Below are positions 29,413-38,573 of a stretch of 64,000 nucleotides of DNA, in pieces; the stretch's first letter is position 1; each line of letters starts with the position of its first letter. This DNA is from an uncultured Collinsella sp. (lineage in GTDB: Bacteria > Actinomycetota > Coriobacteriia > Coriobacteriales > Coriobacteriaceae), in assembly GCA_902491345.1 (NCBI GenBank), contig CABUHI010000008.1:14073-78072 (forward strand), written 5' to 3'. The position numbers and the translations under genes are program-made. Under the pieces are notes generated by a model. It saw only the letters and a program-made list of their open reading frames with translations, searched no databases and had not been told where the DNA came from.

Positions 29413-32283
29413 ATGAGTCGCCGCAACACCGAGCTGCTCTTGCTCATCGCCTCGGCGTTCCCCGTCATCCTGCTGTATGCGATGTACGTCCTCACCGCGG
29501 GCGCTGCCATCTCCTTTGAGACGCTCGCCGTACCGATCGGCCTCTTTGCCGCCTTTGCCGCGGCCCACATTGCCGTGCGCATCTTGGCGCCCGGTGCCGA
29601 CCCCGCCATCCTGCCCATCGTATTTATACTTTCGGGCATCGGCATCACGTTCGTGACGCGTCTCGCCCCCGCTCTCGCCATCTCACAGCTCATCATCCTG
29701 TTTGTCTCGGTGGCGCTCATGGTGGGAACGCTTGCACTAGTCAAAAACCTCGACGTGGTCATGCGCTACAAGTACACCTTTGGCATCATCGGCATCATTC
29801 TGCTGATGCTGCCTATCTTTATCGGCACCACGATCTCGGGCTCCAAGCTGTGGATTCGCATCGCGGGCTTTACCATCCAGCCCGGCGAGTTCGCCAAGGT
29901 CTTTATCGTCCTGTTCCTGGCCGGCTACCTGGCCGAGAACCGCGAGCTGCTCTCCATCTCCAACCGCAAGATTCTGGGCTTTAAGATCCCTCGCCTGCGA
30001 CTGCTGCTGCCGCTGTTTGCCGTGTGGGGTGTGTGCCTGCTCGTCGTCGTCTTCGAACGCGACCTGGGTTCGGCCGTGCTGTTCTACACCATCTTCTTGC
30101 TGATGCTCTACGTTGCCACGGGGCGCTTTTCGTATGTCGTTATCGGCCTTGCGCTCTTAGCCGTTGGAGCCGTGGGCGCCTACAAGTTCCTGTCTCACGT
30201 TCAGGTGCGTTTCCAGGTTTGGCTCGATCCGTTTAAGGACGCCCAGGGCCAGGGCTACCAGATCGTCCAGTCGCTCTTCTCGCTTGCCGATGGCGGTCTG
30301 GTCGGTGTTGGCATCGGCAACGGCATGGCCAACAACATCCCTGTCGTCGAGTCCGACTTTATCTTCTCGGCTATCGGCGAGGAGATGGGCCTTTTGGGCG
30401 GCGGCGCCGTGCTCATCCTGTTTATGCTCTTTGCCGTGCGTGGCCTCACCACGGCTGCCCGCGCTAAATCCGACCTCGCCGCCTTTAGTGCCACAGGCCT
30501 TACGGCCGCCATCAGCTTCCAGGCCTTCTTGATCGTTGGCGGCGTAACCCGCCTGATCCCGCTGACCGGCGTCACCCTGCCCTTTATGAGCCAGGGCGGC
30601 TCCTCTCTGCTGGCGAGCTTTATCATCGTCGCGCTCCTGCTGCGCGCCGGTGACGAGGCGACCGGACGCGAGGCCGAGCTTACCGGCACCGGCACCATGG
30701 CCGCCATCACCGATGATCAGGTCGCATCTGCCGCCGCCCCGACGGGCACGCGCTTTGCCACCTCGTCTTCCTACGGCAGCGGCAGCCATTCCGTCGGCTC
30801 GCGCATGCGCCGTCGCCTGCTCGACACGCCTGAATCCGGTGTGCTCGGCCGCGTTGCTCTTGCCAACCGTCTAACCCGCGCGGTGCTCGCCTTTACGGCG
30901 CTGTTCGCCATCCTTATCGGCAACCTCACCTATGTCCAGGTCATCAAGGCCAAGGACTATCAGGACATGCCGACCAACAACCACACCATCGCCCGCTCCA
31001 AGTACATCCAGCGCGGTTCCATCATCACGTCCGACGGCGTGACGCTGGCCGAGTCGCTGCAGCAGGAGGACGGCACCTACGTACGCTCCTACCCCAACGG
31101 TAACCTGGCAGCGCACGTGGTTGGCTATGTGAGCCAGCAGTATGGCACCACCGCCATCGAGAGCGTCATGAACGACACGCTCACTGGCTCTAAGGATTAC
31201 TCCAGCTGGAACAACGCCATCGCGTCGCTCGCGGGCCAGACCCAGCCGGGCAACACCGCCAAGCTCACCATCGACTCGCGCATCCAGACGGCTGCTGAGC
31301 AGGCGCTGAAGGGCTTTAAGGGCGCTGTAGTGGTCATCGACCCGCGTACCGGCGCGGTGCTTGCATGTGCCAGCTCGCCCACCTACGACAACACCAACAT
31401 CGATGCCCTGCTGCAGACGGGCGGCGGCGAGGACGGCTCCATGTACAATCGCGCCATGGACGCGCTGTACACGCCGGGCTCAACGTTTAAGGTCGTTACG
31501 CTTTCCGCGGCACTCGAGACCGGTACCGCCAGCCTTACCAGCACCTACCAGGCGCCCGGCTCCATGGACATCGGCAACGCACCGGTCACCAACTCTGCCA
31601 ACGAGAGCTACGGCACCATCAGCCTGCAGCAGGCCTTTGCCGTGTCCTCCAACGTCGTCTTTGGCCAGGTGGCAAACGAAGTTGGCGCAAACACGCTCGT
31701 ACAGTTTGCCAACGCCTTTGGCTACGGCCAAAAGCTCGGCCAAGACCTGACCTCCTCGGCCTCCATCATGGCCGACCCGTCGCTCATGACCGAGTGGGAG
31801 ACCGCCTGGGCCGGCGCCGGCCAGCCTGTCGGCATGGACCATACGCCCGGCCCGCAGACCACCGTCATGCAAAACGCCGTGATTGCCGCCGCCATCGCTA
31901 ACAGCGGCGTGGTCATGGACCCGTACTTTGTAGCCCAGGTACTCGCCCCGGACGGAACCGTGGTCAAGACCACGCAGTCCCGCTCGCTTGGTCAGGCCGT
32001 CAGCTCCGCCACGGCCGACCAGGTCAAGCAGGCCATGCTTGCCGTCGTCCAGTCCGGCACCGGCACCGATGCCCAAATCCCCGGCGTCAAGGTCGCCGGC
32101 AAGACCGGCTCGGCCGAGACTGGCGGCACCAACGTCAACTCGATGTTCGTTGGCTTTGCACCTTACGATTCACCCACGGTCGCCATCTCGGTGGCCTTGG
32201 AGGATTTCGACAAGCATGACGTCAAGGCCGCTAAGATCGCCGGTATCGTCCTGACCGCGGCGCTTGCCGCACAGGGAGCGTGA
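29413..32283 (+). CDS. fused SEDS glycosyltransferase and class B PBP
   Basis: One 956-residue chain joins the two halves of a peptidoglycan synthase that are normally separate. Residues 1-420 are a ten-helix SEDS protein (FtsW/RodA family: QPGEFAKVFIVLF, FERDLGSAVLF, GGVTRLIPLTGVTLPFMSQGGSS). After a Ser-rich cytoplasmic linker and another membrane helix (about 490-515), residues 520-956 form a penicillin-binding transpeptidase of PbpA type with active-site motifs STFK (in LYTPGSTFKVV), SSN (in AVSSNVVFGQ) and KTG (in VAGKTGSAE). ATG 29413 is preferred over GTG 29404 because GGGAG lies eight bases before it. It sits between the phosphatase and the PASTA kinase, where other actinobacteria have separate rodA and pbpA. 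Confidence 0.95.
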   Translation: MSRRNTELLLLIASAFPVILLYAMYVLTAGAAISFETLAVPIGLFAAFAAAHIAVRILAPGADPAILPIVFILSGIGITFVTRLAPALAISQLIILFVSVALMVGTLALVKNLDVVMRYKYTFGIIGIILLMLPIFIGTTISGSKLWIRIAGFTIQPGEFAKVFIVLFLAGYLAENRELLSISNRKILGFKIPRLRLLLPLFAVWGVCLLVVVFERDLGSAVLFYTIFLLMLYVATGRFSYVVIGLALLAVGAVGAYKFLSHVQVRFQVWLDPFKDAQGQGYQIVQSLFSLADGGLVGVGIGNGMANNIPVVESDFIFSAIGEEMGLLGGGAVLILFMLFAVRGLTTAARAKSDLAAFSATGLTAAISFQAFLIVGGVTRLIPLTGVTLPFMSQGGSSLLASFIIVALLLRAGDEATGREAELTGTGTMAAITDDQVASAAAPTGTRFATSSSYGSGSHSVGSRMRRRLLDTPESGVLGRVALANRLTRAVLAFTALFAILIGNLTYVQVIKAKDYQDMPTNNHTIARSKYIQRGSIITSDGVTLAESLQQEDGTYVRSYPNGNLAAHVVGYVSQQYGTTAIESVMNDTLTGSKDYSSWNNAIASLAGQTQPGNTAKLTIDSRIQTAAEQALKGFKGAVVVIDPRTGAVLACASSPTYDNTNIDALLQTGGGEDGSMYNRAMDALYTPGSTFKVVTLSAALETGTASLTSTYQAPGSMDIGNAPVTNSANESYGTISLQQAFAVSSNVVFGQVANEVGANTLVQFANAFGYGQKLGQDLTSSASIMADPSLMTEWETAWAGAGQPVGMDHTPGPQTTVMQNAVIAAAIANSGVVMDPYFVAQVLAPDGTVVKTTQSRSLGQAVSSATADQVKQAMLAVVQSGTGTDAQIPGVKVAGKTGSAETGGTNVNSMFVGFAPYDSPTVAISVALEDFDKHDVKAAKIAGIVLTAALAAQGA

Positions 32284-32415
32284 TGCCCATGATCGAATCG
32301 GACACCCGAGGCGCGCCGCGGCCTAAGGGTTAGCGGCAACGCGTCACACGGCCCCAGCGGCCACATCGTAGGTACTACACACATCGTTGAGCGAATAGTT
32401 ATGTTAGGAGCAGGA

Positions 32416-34377
32416 ATGGAACAGAGGGTCCTCGGGGGAAGATACCTCCTCAAGGATAAGGTGGGAACAGGCGGCATGGCGACCGTCTACCGTGCACAGG
32501 ACCAGGTTCTCGACCGCACGGTAGCCGTCAAGATCATGCTGCCGCAGTATGCTGGCGACGCGACCTTCGCTGCACGCTTTAAGCAGGAGGCCCAGGCAGC
32601 AGCCGGCCTCTCCTCCCCCTATATCGTGGGCGTCTACGATTGGGGCAAGGACGGCGACACCTATTACATCGTCATGGAGTACCTGCGCGGCACCGACCTT
32701 AAGAGCGGCATCAAGAGCCACGGCGCCCTCGACCCCAAGAAGGTCGCCCAGATCGGCTCGCAGATCAGCTCCGCGCTTTCGGTCGCCCACAAGCACGAGA
32801 TCATCCACCGCGACATTAAGCCGCAGAACATCATGGTGCTGCCCGACGGCAACATCAAGGTGATGGACTTTGGCATCGCGCGCGCCAAGAACAGCCACCT
32901 CACGCAAGACAACAACGTGCTGGGAACCGCCCACTACGTCAGCCCCGAGCAGACCCGTGGTCAGGACCTCGGCCCCACCTCGGATATCTACTCGCTGGGC
33001 GTCGTGATGTACGAGTGCGCCACCGGCCGCGTTCCCTTTGACGGTGACGACGCTATCTCGGTCGCACTCAAACAGGTCAACGAGCTGCCTATTCCGCCGA
33101 GCCAGATCAACTCCGGTGTCGACGCCGACCTTGAGCGCATCATCCTCAAGTGCATGGAGAAGGACCCGGCAAACCGCTTCCAGACCGCCGACGAGCTGCG
33201 TCAGGTGCTCAACAGCTACCTGTCGGGCCGTGCCGTCAACGTCTCGGAGCCCACGCGCATCATCGGTGCCCCCGGTGAGCTGGGCGCCACCAAGACTCGC
33301 GAGCTTTCCGATCAGACGCGCGCCATGGTGCGTCCCGTCTCGGGCGTGAGCGGCCAAAATACCGCCCGTAGCTCGGTTTCGGGCTCCACCGGCTCCTACG
33401 AAGTCGAAAAGCCCAAATCCAACAAGAACAAGATCATCGCCGCCGTGGTGGCAGCGGTTGCCGTCATCGGCATCGTGGTGGCCTTTGCCACAGGACTCTT
33501 TGGCGGCGAGCAGGTCACCGTGCCCGACGTGCTGGGCAAGAACCAGCAGACCGCCGTCGAGCTGATCAAGGAAGCCGGCCTCGAGGTCGGCACCATCGAC
33601 CAAAGCTACAACGACGATGTCGACGAGGGCAAGGTCGCCGAGCAGACGCCCAACGGCAACACCAAGAAGACCAAGGGCACCAAGGTGAACCTGGTAATCT
33701 CCAAGGGCCCCAAGCCCTCCGAAAAGGTTGAGGTTCCCAAACTTGTCGGCCTGACCAAGGACCAAGCAGAAGCCGCACTGGCAAGCGTTGGCCTGAAGGG
33801 CAACGCCTCCGAGGAGGCCAACGAGGCTGATGAGGGCCAGGTCTTTGAGCAGGGCACCGAAGCCGGTAAGGAAGTCGCGAAGGGCACGACCATCTCGTAC
33901 AAGGTCTCGAGCGGCCCGGATACCACGTCCGTCCCCGACCTGACCGACATGACCGAGGCCCAAGCGCGCAACGCCCTCGATATGGCAGGCTTTGGCGTCG
34001 ACGTGAGCTACCAGGAGAACGACTCGGTTACCGAGGGCACCGTGATCAGCTGGAACCCCAGCGGCAAGCAGAAGCCCGGCGCCACGATTACCGTCGTCAT
34101 TGCCAAGAAGTCCGGCAAGGCCACCGTCCCGGGCAACCTGTACGGCAAGAGCATCTCCGCCGCCGTTACCGCGCTCAACAACGCCGGTTTCTATAACATT
34201 GGCTTCTGTGACCAGAACGGCAATCCCGTAAGCGGTAACGAGGATGCCACCGTTACGGGCGTCTCCCCCACTGGCAAGCAGTCCACCGACAGCACGATTA
34301 CGCTGACGGTCGCACTTTCTGGTTCGGGCTCGGGCTCTGGCTCGGGCACGGGTGACGATTCCGGTACGACCAACTAG
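32416..34377 (+). CDS. pknB: PknB-type serine/threonine kinase with PASTA repeats
   Basis: A 653-residue receptor kinase that senses cell-wall fragments and controls growth. The kinase domain has VGTGGMATVYRA, VAVKIMLP, the complete HRDIKPQN loop and MDFGIAR. One membrane helix lies near residues 340-362. The outside part has four PASTA domains (starting near VTVPDVLGK, VEVPKLVGL, TSVPDLTDM and TVPGNLYGK), the first three with good family spacing. The tail is a Gly/Ser repeat. ATG 32416 has AGGAG five bases before it. Unlike the kinase at 24179 it keeps the HRD arginine. It ends the operon. Confidence 0.95.
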   Translation: MEQRVLGGRYLLKDKVGTGGMATVYRAQDQVLDRTVAVKIMLPQYAGDATFAARFKQEAQAAAGLSSPYIVGVYDWGKDGDTYYIVMEYLRGTDLKSGIKSHGALDPKKVAQIGSQISSALSVAHKHEIIHRDIKPQNIMVLPDGNIKVMDFGIARAKNSHLTQDNNVLGTAHYVSPEQTRGQDLGPTSDIYSLGVVMYECATGRVPFDGDDAISVALKQVNELPIPPSQINSGVDADLERIILKCMEKDPANRFQTADELRQVLNSYLSGRAVNVSEPTRIIGAPGELGATKTRELSDQTRAMVRPVSGVSGQNTARSSVSGSTGSYEVEKPKSNKNKIIAAVVAAVAVIGIVVAFATGLFGGEQVTVPDVLGKNQQTAVELIKEAGLEVGTIDQSYNDDVDEGKVAEQTPNGNTKKTKGTKVNLVISKGPKPSEKVEVPKLVGLTKDQAEAALASVGLKGNASEEANEADEGQVFEQGTEAGKEVAKGTTISYKVSSGPDTTSVPDLTDMTEAQARNALDMAGFGVDVSYQENDSVTEGTVISWNPSGKQKPGATITVVIAKKSGKATVPGNLYGKSISAAVTALNNAGFYNIGFCDQNGNPVSGNEDATVTGVSPTGKQSTDSTITLTVALSGSGSGSGSGTGDDSGTTN

Positions 34378-34429
34378 TCGCCACCCCACCGCTCATCGCG
34401 GCTTTCGCCGCAAACATATTCGCTCACAG

Positions 34430-34468
34430 GCGCCCGCTTGCTCCCCCAGCAAGCGGGCGCTTTCTTTA
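34430..34468 (+). terminator. rho-independent terminator after pknB
   Basis: GCGCCCGCTTGCT (34430-34442) pairs perfectly with AGCAAGCGGGCGC (34448-34460), followed by TTTCTTT. It closes the signalling and cell-wall operon 50 bases after its last stop codon. Confidence 0.9.
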
Positions 34469-34500
34469 TCTGAAGCCGCGAATACTACGGCATGCCTTAA

Positions 34501-34697
34501 ACCAGAAGAGCCCGGCACCATAGCGGTACCGGGCTCGATATTCCTCTGGTGCCCCCGGGCGGATTCGAAAACTCCCCCCGCGGGGAAATTGGTGACGCGG
34601 GTGTCGGCGGTCCGAATCCGGCCTTTAGACCAGAAGAGCCCGGCACCGTAGTGGTACCGGACTCGGCAAATTTCTGGTGCCCCCGGGCGGATTCGAA
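34501..34697. repeat. 69-bp direct duplication of tRNA 3' end and terminator
   Basis: Segments 34501-34569 and 34629-34697 are near-identical and 128 bp apart. Each contains a GAGCCCGG-type terminator hairpin and the last 23 bases of tRNA-Arg on the reverse strand (34547-34569 in the outer copy). Between them, 34596-34623 on the forward strand looks like another T-arm (GGTCCGAATCCGGCC). This is tRNA debris, as left by duplication or site-specific integration. Confidence 0.75.
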
Positions 34698-34750
34698 CCG
34701 TCGACACCCGCTTTAGGAGAGCGGTGCTCTATCCCCTGAGCTACGGAGGC
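34675..34750 (-). tRNA. tRNA-Arg (anticodon CCT)
   Basis: A 76-base cloverleaf with encoded CCA. The acceptor stem is GCCTCCG/CGGGGGC, the D-arm GCTC..GAGC, the anticodon stem CCGCT/AGCGG with loop CTCCTAA (anticodon CCT, reads AGG), and the T-arm has GGTTCGAATCC. A terminator-like hairpin lies just downstream on the reverse strand. Confidence 0.93.
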
Positions 34751-34808
34751 ATGTTGTACTAGTGTAGCAGATTTACTGCATCGCCATACGTCGCATGACT
34801 AGACTTCG

Positions 34809-34877
34809 AAGTTGCGGTGGAATAGTTCTTGCCTAAAGCATCTAAAACCGTATTTAGGAACTATTTCACCGCAACTT
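34809..34877. repeat. dispersed hairpin element, copy 1
   Basis: Left arm AAGTTGCGGTGGAATAGTT (34809-34827) pairs with AACTATTTCACCGCAACTT (34859-34877). It lies nine bases past the stop of the DUF956 gene. Related copies are at 38496-38562 and 47186-47252. It probably works as a terminator on the reverse strand. Confidence 0.8.
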
Positions 34878-34885
34878 GTGAAGAG

Positions 34886-35284
34886 CTAGTTGCCTTTGTG
34901 GAAGAGGTTTTTGATGACGGAGGGGATGCTCTTGGCGCCCTTGGCCGTCACATCGATAAAGTCGGGCGAACGCACGAGCTTATCCTCGTCGACGTACTTG
35001 CGGACAGCACGAAGCGTCTCTTTGTCGTCGCGCGTCGAAAACGTAAAGTGACCGTTGTCCTTGGTGAAGATGGCAAAACGCGTGATCTTCTTGGTGCCGC
35101 GCAAAACCTCGGCGGCAATATAGTCGACCTCGTCCCACGGGATTTGAATATAATCCTCGGGATTGCGCTCGTTATAGTACTCAAACGCCTTATTGCCCAC
35201 CATCACGTTACCGTGGCTGGTAAGCCCCATCAGGCAGGTTGCCGGCGTTGCCAGATCGACCGTGCTGTTCTGAGATTGCGCCAT
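34886..35284 (-). CDS. manO: DUF956 family protein, mannose PTS partner (ManO)
   Basis: A 132-residue cytoplasmic protein of the DUF956 family, almost always encoded next to mannose-family PTS genes and thought to modulate the transporter or its operon. It starts MAQSQNSTVDLATPATCLMG and has the family segment GNVMVGNKAFEYYNERNPED followed by IQIPWDEVDYIAAEV. ATG 35284 has GGAGGG upstream; an in-frame start 17 codons earlier reads through a terminator. It follows the IID gene after a hairpin, so it may be expressed by readthrough. Confidence 0.88.
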   Translation of the reverse strand: MAQSQNSTVDLATPATCLMGLTSHGNVMVGNKAFEYYNERNPEDYIQIPWDEVDYIAAEVLRGTKKITRFAIFTKDNGHFTFSTRDDKETLRAVRKYVDEDKLVRSPDFIDVTAKGAKSIPSVIKNLFHKGN

Positions 35285-35312
35285 ACGCGCCTCGCCCTCC
35301 AATAAAAACAAT

Positions 35313-35348
35313 CGGACCGCATCCAGTGTACCCACCGGGTGCGGTCCG
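35313..35348 (-). terminator. hairpin between PTS IID and DUF956 genes
   Basis: CGGACCGCATCC (35313-35324) pairs with GGGTGCGGTCCG (35337-35348) with one G-T pair; in the reverse direction it is followed by ATTGTTTTTATT. It could be a partial terminator setting a lower level of the DUF956 protein than of the transporter. Confidence 0.75.
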
Positions 35349-35404
35349 TTTCAATGGCTCAAAAGCCCTTACCTAGCAACTCTCGGTCTTAAGCCGAAGC
35401 GTGC

Positions 35405-36325
35405 TTACATGAAGCCGCAGAAGCGACCGATGATGCCGACGGCGAAGAGAGCCAGGATGATGACGATCGGGCTGACCTTCTTCTTGAGGAGCTTGCAGAC
35501 CAGCAGGGTCAGGCACACGGCGGCAAGGCCGGGGATGAGCTGATCGAGGTTGGCCTGAAGCGTGGTGACCTTCATCTGATCAAGGGCGGTAGCGCCGACG
35601 GAGTTGTACATCGTCAGCGCTTCCTTGATACCCTCGGAACCGGAGGGCAGGCTAGCCCAGTCGATAAAGGCGCCAGCAGACTGCTTGACCGTGGAGACGA
35701 TCGGGGTGAAGGAAATGGACACCCAGCGCTCGACCAGGGCGCCGATGATGAACATACCCAGGATGGAAGCGCCCTCGGTGACCTTGCCCATCAGACCACC
35801 GGAGAGGTCCTTGGCGATGGAGGAGCCGACCTTGTAGCCAAACTCCTGCGTGTACCACAGGAAAGCGTAACGGATGATGTTCCACGCGAAGAAGAACAGC
35901 AGCGGACCGACGATGCTGCCGGACATGGCCAGGGAAGCGCCCAGAGCGCCCAGAATCGGGCGAAGGGTGAACCAGAAGACGGGGTCACCGACGCCGGCGA
36001 GCGGGCCCATCATACCGACCTTGACGCCCTGGATGGCGACGTCATCGATCGGAGCACCGTTGGCGCGCTCCTCCTCGAGGGCGAGGGTAACGCCAATGAC
36101 GGGGGCGGAAACATAGGGGTGGGTGTTATAGAACTCCAGGTGGCGCTTAAGAGCGGCAATCTGGTCATCCTTGCTGGTGTAGAGCTTCTTGATCGCAGGG
36201 ATCATTGCGAAGCACCAGCCGCCGTTCTGCATACGCTCGTAGTTCCACGAGCCCTGAAGGAACTGATGACGGAAGCAAACCTTCTTGCGGTCAGCCTTGG
36301 TGAGCTGAATCTTGTTCTCTGCCAT
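35405..36325 (-). CDS. manZ: PTS mannose/fructose/sorbose transporter subunit IID
   Basis: Membrane subunit that with IIC forms the sugar channel of the mannose-type phosphotransferase system. The 306-residue protein starts MAENKIQLTKADRKKVCFR and shows the family core (FLQGSWNYERMQNGGWCFAM split here as FLQGSWNYERMQ then NGGWCFAMIPAIKKLY), HLEFYNTHPYV and GPLAGVGDPVFW, with C-terminal helices. ATG 36325 has GGGGAG eight bases before it; the GTG at 36334 is too close to that site. It is third in the operon IIAB-IIC-IID, 16 bases after IIC. Confidence 0.95.
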   Translation of the reverse strand: MAENKIQLTKADRKKVCFRHQFLQGSWNYERMQNGGWCFAMIPAIKKLYTSKDDQIAALKRHLEFYNTHPYVSAPVIGVTLALEEERANGAPIDDVAIQGVKVGMMGPLAGVGDPVFWFTLRPILGALGASLAMSGSIVGPLLFFFAWNIIRYAFLWYTQEFGYKVGSSIAKDLSGGLMGKVTEGASILGMFIIGALVERWVSISFTPIVSTVKQSAGAFIDWASLPSGSEGIKEALTMYNSVGATALDQMKVTTLQANLDQLIPGLAAVCLTLLVCKLLKKKVSPIVIILALFAVGIIGRFCGFM

Positions 36326-36341
36326 ATGTATCACTCCCCTC

Positions 36342-37160
36342 CTACTCGTAATCGTTCAGAATGTCGCCGAGCGGGTCGCCGGAGCCACCGCCCATGCCGC
36401 CACCCTGCTTGGCCAGATCCTTAAGGCCAAGGTAGATGAGGGCAAGGGAGATGCCGATGAGACCAAGGGCGATCAGCGTGAGCTGAGGGATGGCAGCAAG
36501 GACAAAGCCGAGGACGAAGAACGGCCAGGTCTCCTTGGTGGCCATCATGTTGATGACCATGGCGTAACCGACGGAAGCGACCATGCCGCCGCCGACAGCC
36601 ATGCCGCCGGACAGCCAGTCGGGCATAGCGTTAAGCGCGTTGGTAACGGCCTCGGCCGGGATGACGCACAGAAGCACTGCCGGGATGGCGATACGAAGGC
36701 CCTGCATGAGGATGGCAGCATACTGCCAGCGCTCGATGCCGGAGAAGTCGCCCTTCTCGGCGCAACCGTCCATGGCGTGAGCGATAGCGGTAGCAATGGT
36801 ACGGCAGATCATGGTCAGGAACAGACCAGCGACCGACAGCGGGACGGCGACGGCGATAGCGGTGGTAACGGCCTTGGCCGAATCAGTGGCGCCACCGTTG
36901 AGGGCGAGCACCATGATGATCGAAGAAGCGACCGAGGCCAGAGCGGCGTCAGGCGCGACAGCGGCGCCGACGTTAGCCCAGCCAAGGGCCATCATCTGGA
37001 GCGAACCGCCCAGGAGGATACCCTCCTGAAGGTGACCGGTTACGAGACCGATAAGCGTGCATGCCACGAGCGGCTGATGGAACTGGAACTCATCCAGAAT
37101 GCCTTCCATACCGGCAAGCAACGCGACAATCGCAACAAGCAGAATAGTGATTGCAGACAT
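36342..37160 (-). CDS. manY: PTS mannose/fructose/sorbose transporter subunit IIC
   Basis: A 272-residue multipass membrane subunit carrying part of the sugar translocation path. It starts MSAITILLVAIVALLAGMEG and has the family motifs PLVACTLIGLVTGHLQEGI and LGGSLQMMALGWANVGAA. AAAGGAGGG precedes ATG 37160. The gene lies between IIAB (19 bases) and IID (16 bases) in one transcript. Confidence 0.95.
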   Translation of the reverse strand: MSAITILLVAIVALLAGMEGILDEFQFHQPLVACTLIGLVTGHLQEGILLGGSLQMMALGWANVGAAVAPDAALASVASSIIMVLALNGGATDSAKAVTTAIAVAVPLSVAGLFLTMICRTIATAIAHAMDGCAEKGDFSGIERWQYAAILMQGLRIAIPAVLLCVIPAEAVTNALNAMPDWLSGGMAVGGGMVASVGYAMVINMMATKETWPFFVLGFVLAAIPQLTLIALGLIGISLALIYLGLKDLAKQGGGMGGGSGDPLGDILNDYE

Positions 37161-37178
37161 GTATCGGACCCTCCTTTA

Positions 37179-38168
37179 CTATGCTTGAGCGGCCAGTTCG
37201 GCCTTAGCTTTCTTCAACATGGCGTCGAGATCCTCGGAGGAATCCGAAGGAACCTTGCGGACCTCGAACTTGACGCTCTTGGCCTTGAGGGCCTCGAGAG
37301 TCTTGACGTCGTCATCGCCCATAGCGACGGCGTTGGTGACGACGACCTTGCCCTTGGAGTGAGCCATGGAACCGATGTTGACTTCCTTGATGTCGACGCC
37401 GGCCTCGATGGCCTTGAGCAGATCCTGCGGGTTCTCGAAGAGCAGCATGGCCTTGGTGCCACCAAAGCGCGTGTCCTTGACGACCTCGGCCATCTTCTTG
37501 ATGGGCACGACGTTGGCATGGACTCCCGGAGGGGCAGCCTGCTCGATCATGGTCTTGCGGAGCTCGTCGTGAGCAACGCCGTCGGAAACCACGATGATGC
37601 GGTTGGGGTTGATCTGCTTGGTCCACGTGGTGGCCACCTGACCATGAAGCAGACGGGTGTCGATACGGACGTGGGCGATCTTGATGTGCCCATCGCCGAT
37701 GACCGTTCCCGGAGGGATGGCGCCTGCAGGAGCAGCGGCGGCCGTAGCCGGCTTCTTCTCCTCGGGCTCCAGAGACTCGGGCTTGACGCGCACGCCAGCC
37801 TTAGCCTCAGTCACGAGATGTTTTGCGATCGCATGTGCAGTGTTCTTTGCGTCAAAGCGCTGCGAATATGCCTCGATGAGCATAGGCAGGTTGACACCGG
37901 TGACGATAGCCCAGGAATCGTGGCCCTCGATGAGCCCGCTGATCTGGTTGAACGGCGTGCCGCCCCACAGATCAACGAGGAAGAGCACCTGCTCCTGGTC
38001 CTCGAAGGAAGCGATTGCTTCCTCGACCTTGGCACGGAAGTCGTCGGGGCCCATGCTCGGCTCGAGCGAGACCACGGCTACAGACGGCTGATCGCCAAAG
38101 ACCATCGAGCCCGTCTGCTTGATTCCAGCAGCCAAGTCCCCGTGGCTAGCAAGAACAATACTTACCAT
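37179..38168 (-). CDS. manX: PTS mannose/fructose/sorbose transporter subunit IIAB
   Basis: Cytoplasmic two-domain phosphocarrier. The IIA domain (1-130) has the phospho-histidine motif IVLASHGDLA near residue 9 and LVDLWGGTPFN; an Ala/Pro linker follows (about 140-160); the IIB domain has its phospho-histidine in RIDTRLLHGQVATTW near residue 180. Total 329 residues. Phosphate passes from HPr to IIA, IIB and then the sugar. GGAGG lies seven bases before ATG 38168; the overlapping GTG at 38171 is less likely. It is the first gene of the operon. Specificity (mannose, glucose or other hexose) cannot be told from sequence alone. Confidence 0.95.
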   Translation of the reverse strand: MVSIVLASHGDLAAGIKQTGSMVFGDQPSVAVVSLEPSMGPDDFRAKVEEAIASFEDQEQVLFLVDLWGGTPFNQISGLIEGHDSWAIVTGVNLPMLIEAYSQRFDAKNTAHAIAKHLVTEAKAGVRVKPESLEPEEKKPATAAAAPAGAIPPGTVIGDGHIKIAHVRIDTRLLHGQVATTWTKQINPNRIIVVSDGVAHDELRKTMIEQAAPPGVHANVVPIKKMAEVVKDTRFGGTKAMLLFENPQDLLKAIEAGVDIKEVNIGSMAHSKGKVVVTNAVAMGDDDVKTLEALKAKSVKFEVRKVPSDSSEDLDAMLKKAKAELAAQA

Positions 38169-38573
38169 CACATAACCTCCTTTTTGTCTACGTATTTCCT
38201 ACACGACATGAAAGAAGTATACCTGTTTGGTTTGTGGAATTATAGCTAAATTCGCAAAAGGTTGGATTATTTGTTTAAACGTCTAAGTTTGTTACAAATT
38301 GATTACGTTACCGCTTTTTGACTCATTACACGCCAAGGCGTCGCACATCAAGCCATGCATTTTACAGATACAAACAGGCTGTTCATTAATATCGATTTTG
38401 GCAAGCGCGAATGCGCTTGTACTGCCGCTATTTTGTTTAAACAGACATGACTTGACTATTATCGTGACTTATGTTCTACGAAACCACTCAAAAATAGTTG
38501 CGGTGGAATAGTTCTTGTTTAAGAGCCAGAAGGCTGGATTTAGGAACTATTTCACCGCAACTTATAGGGGGTC
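38169..38573. other. intergenic, 405 bp: PTS promoter and hairpin
   Basis: AT-rich. On the reverse strand TATAAT at 38240-38245, about 75 bases before the PTS start, is a candidate -10. I see no clear sigma-54 box. The rest up to 38495 shows no gene; the dispersed hairpin copy 2 lies at 38496-38562. Confidence 0.5.
38496..38562. repeat. dispersed hairpin element, copy 2
   Basis: AGTTGCGGTGGAATAGTTC at the left pairs with GGAACTATTTCACCGCAACT at the right around a 28-base loop with a single mismatch. It lies 11 bases past the hypA stop and is closely related to the copies at 34809 and 47186. Confidence 0.8.

Noticed and set aside
34393..34707. Reverse-strand open frame of about 104 codons over the tRNA-Arg region
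   Set aside because: It translates tRNA and terminator sequence (GRIRTADTRVTNFPAGG is a well-known spurious product of tRNA 3' ends).
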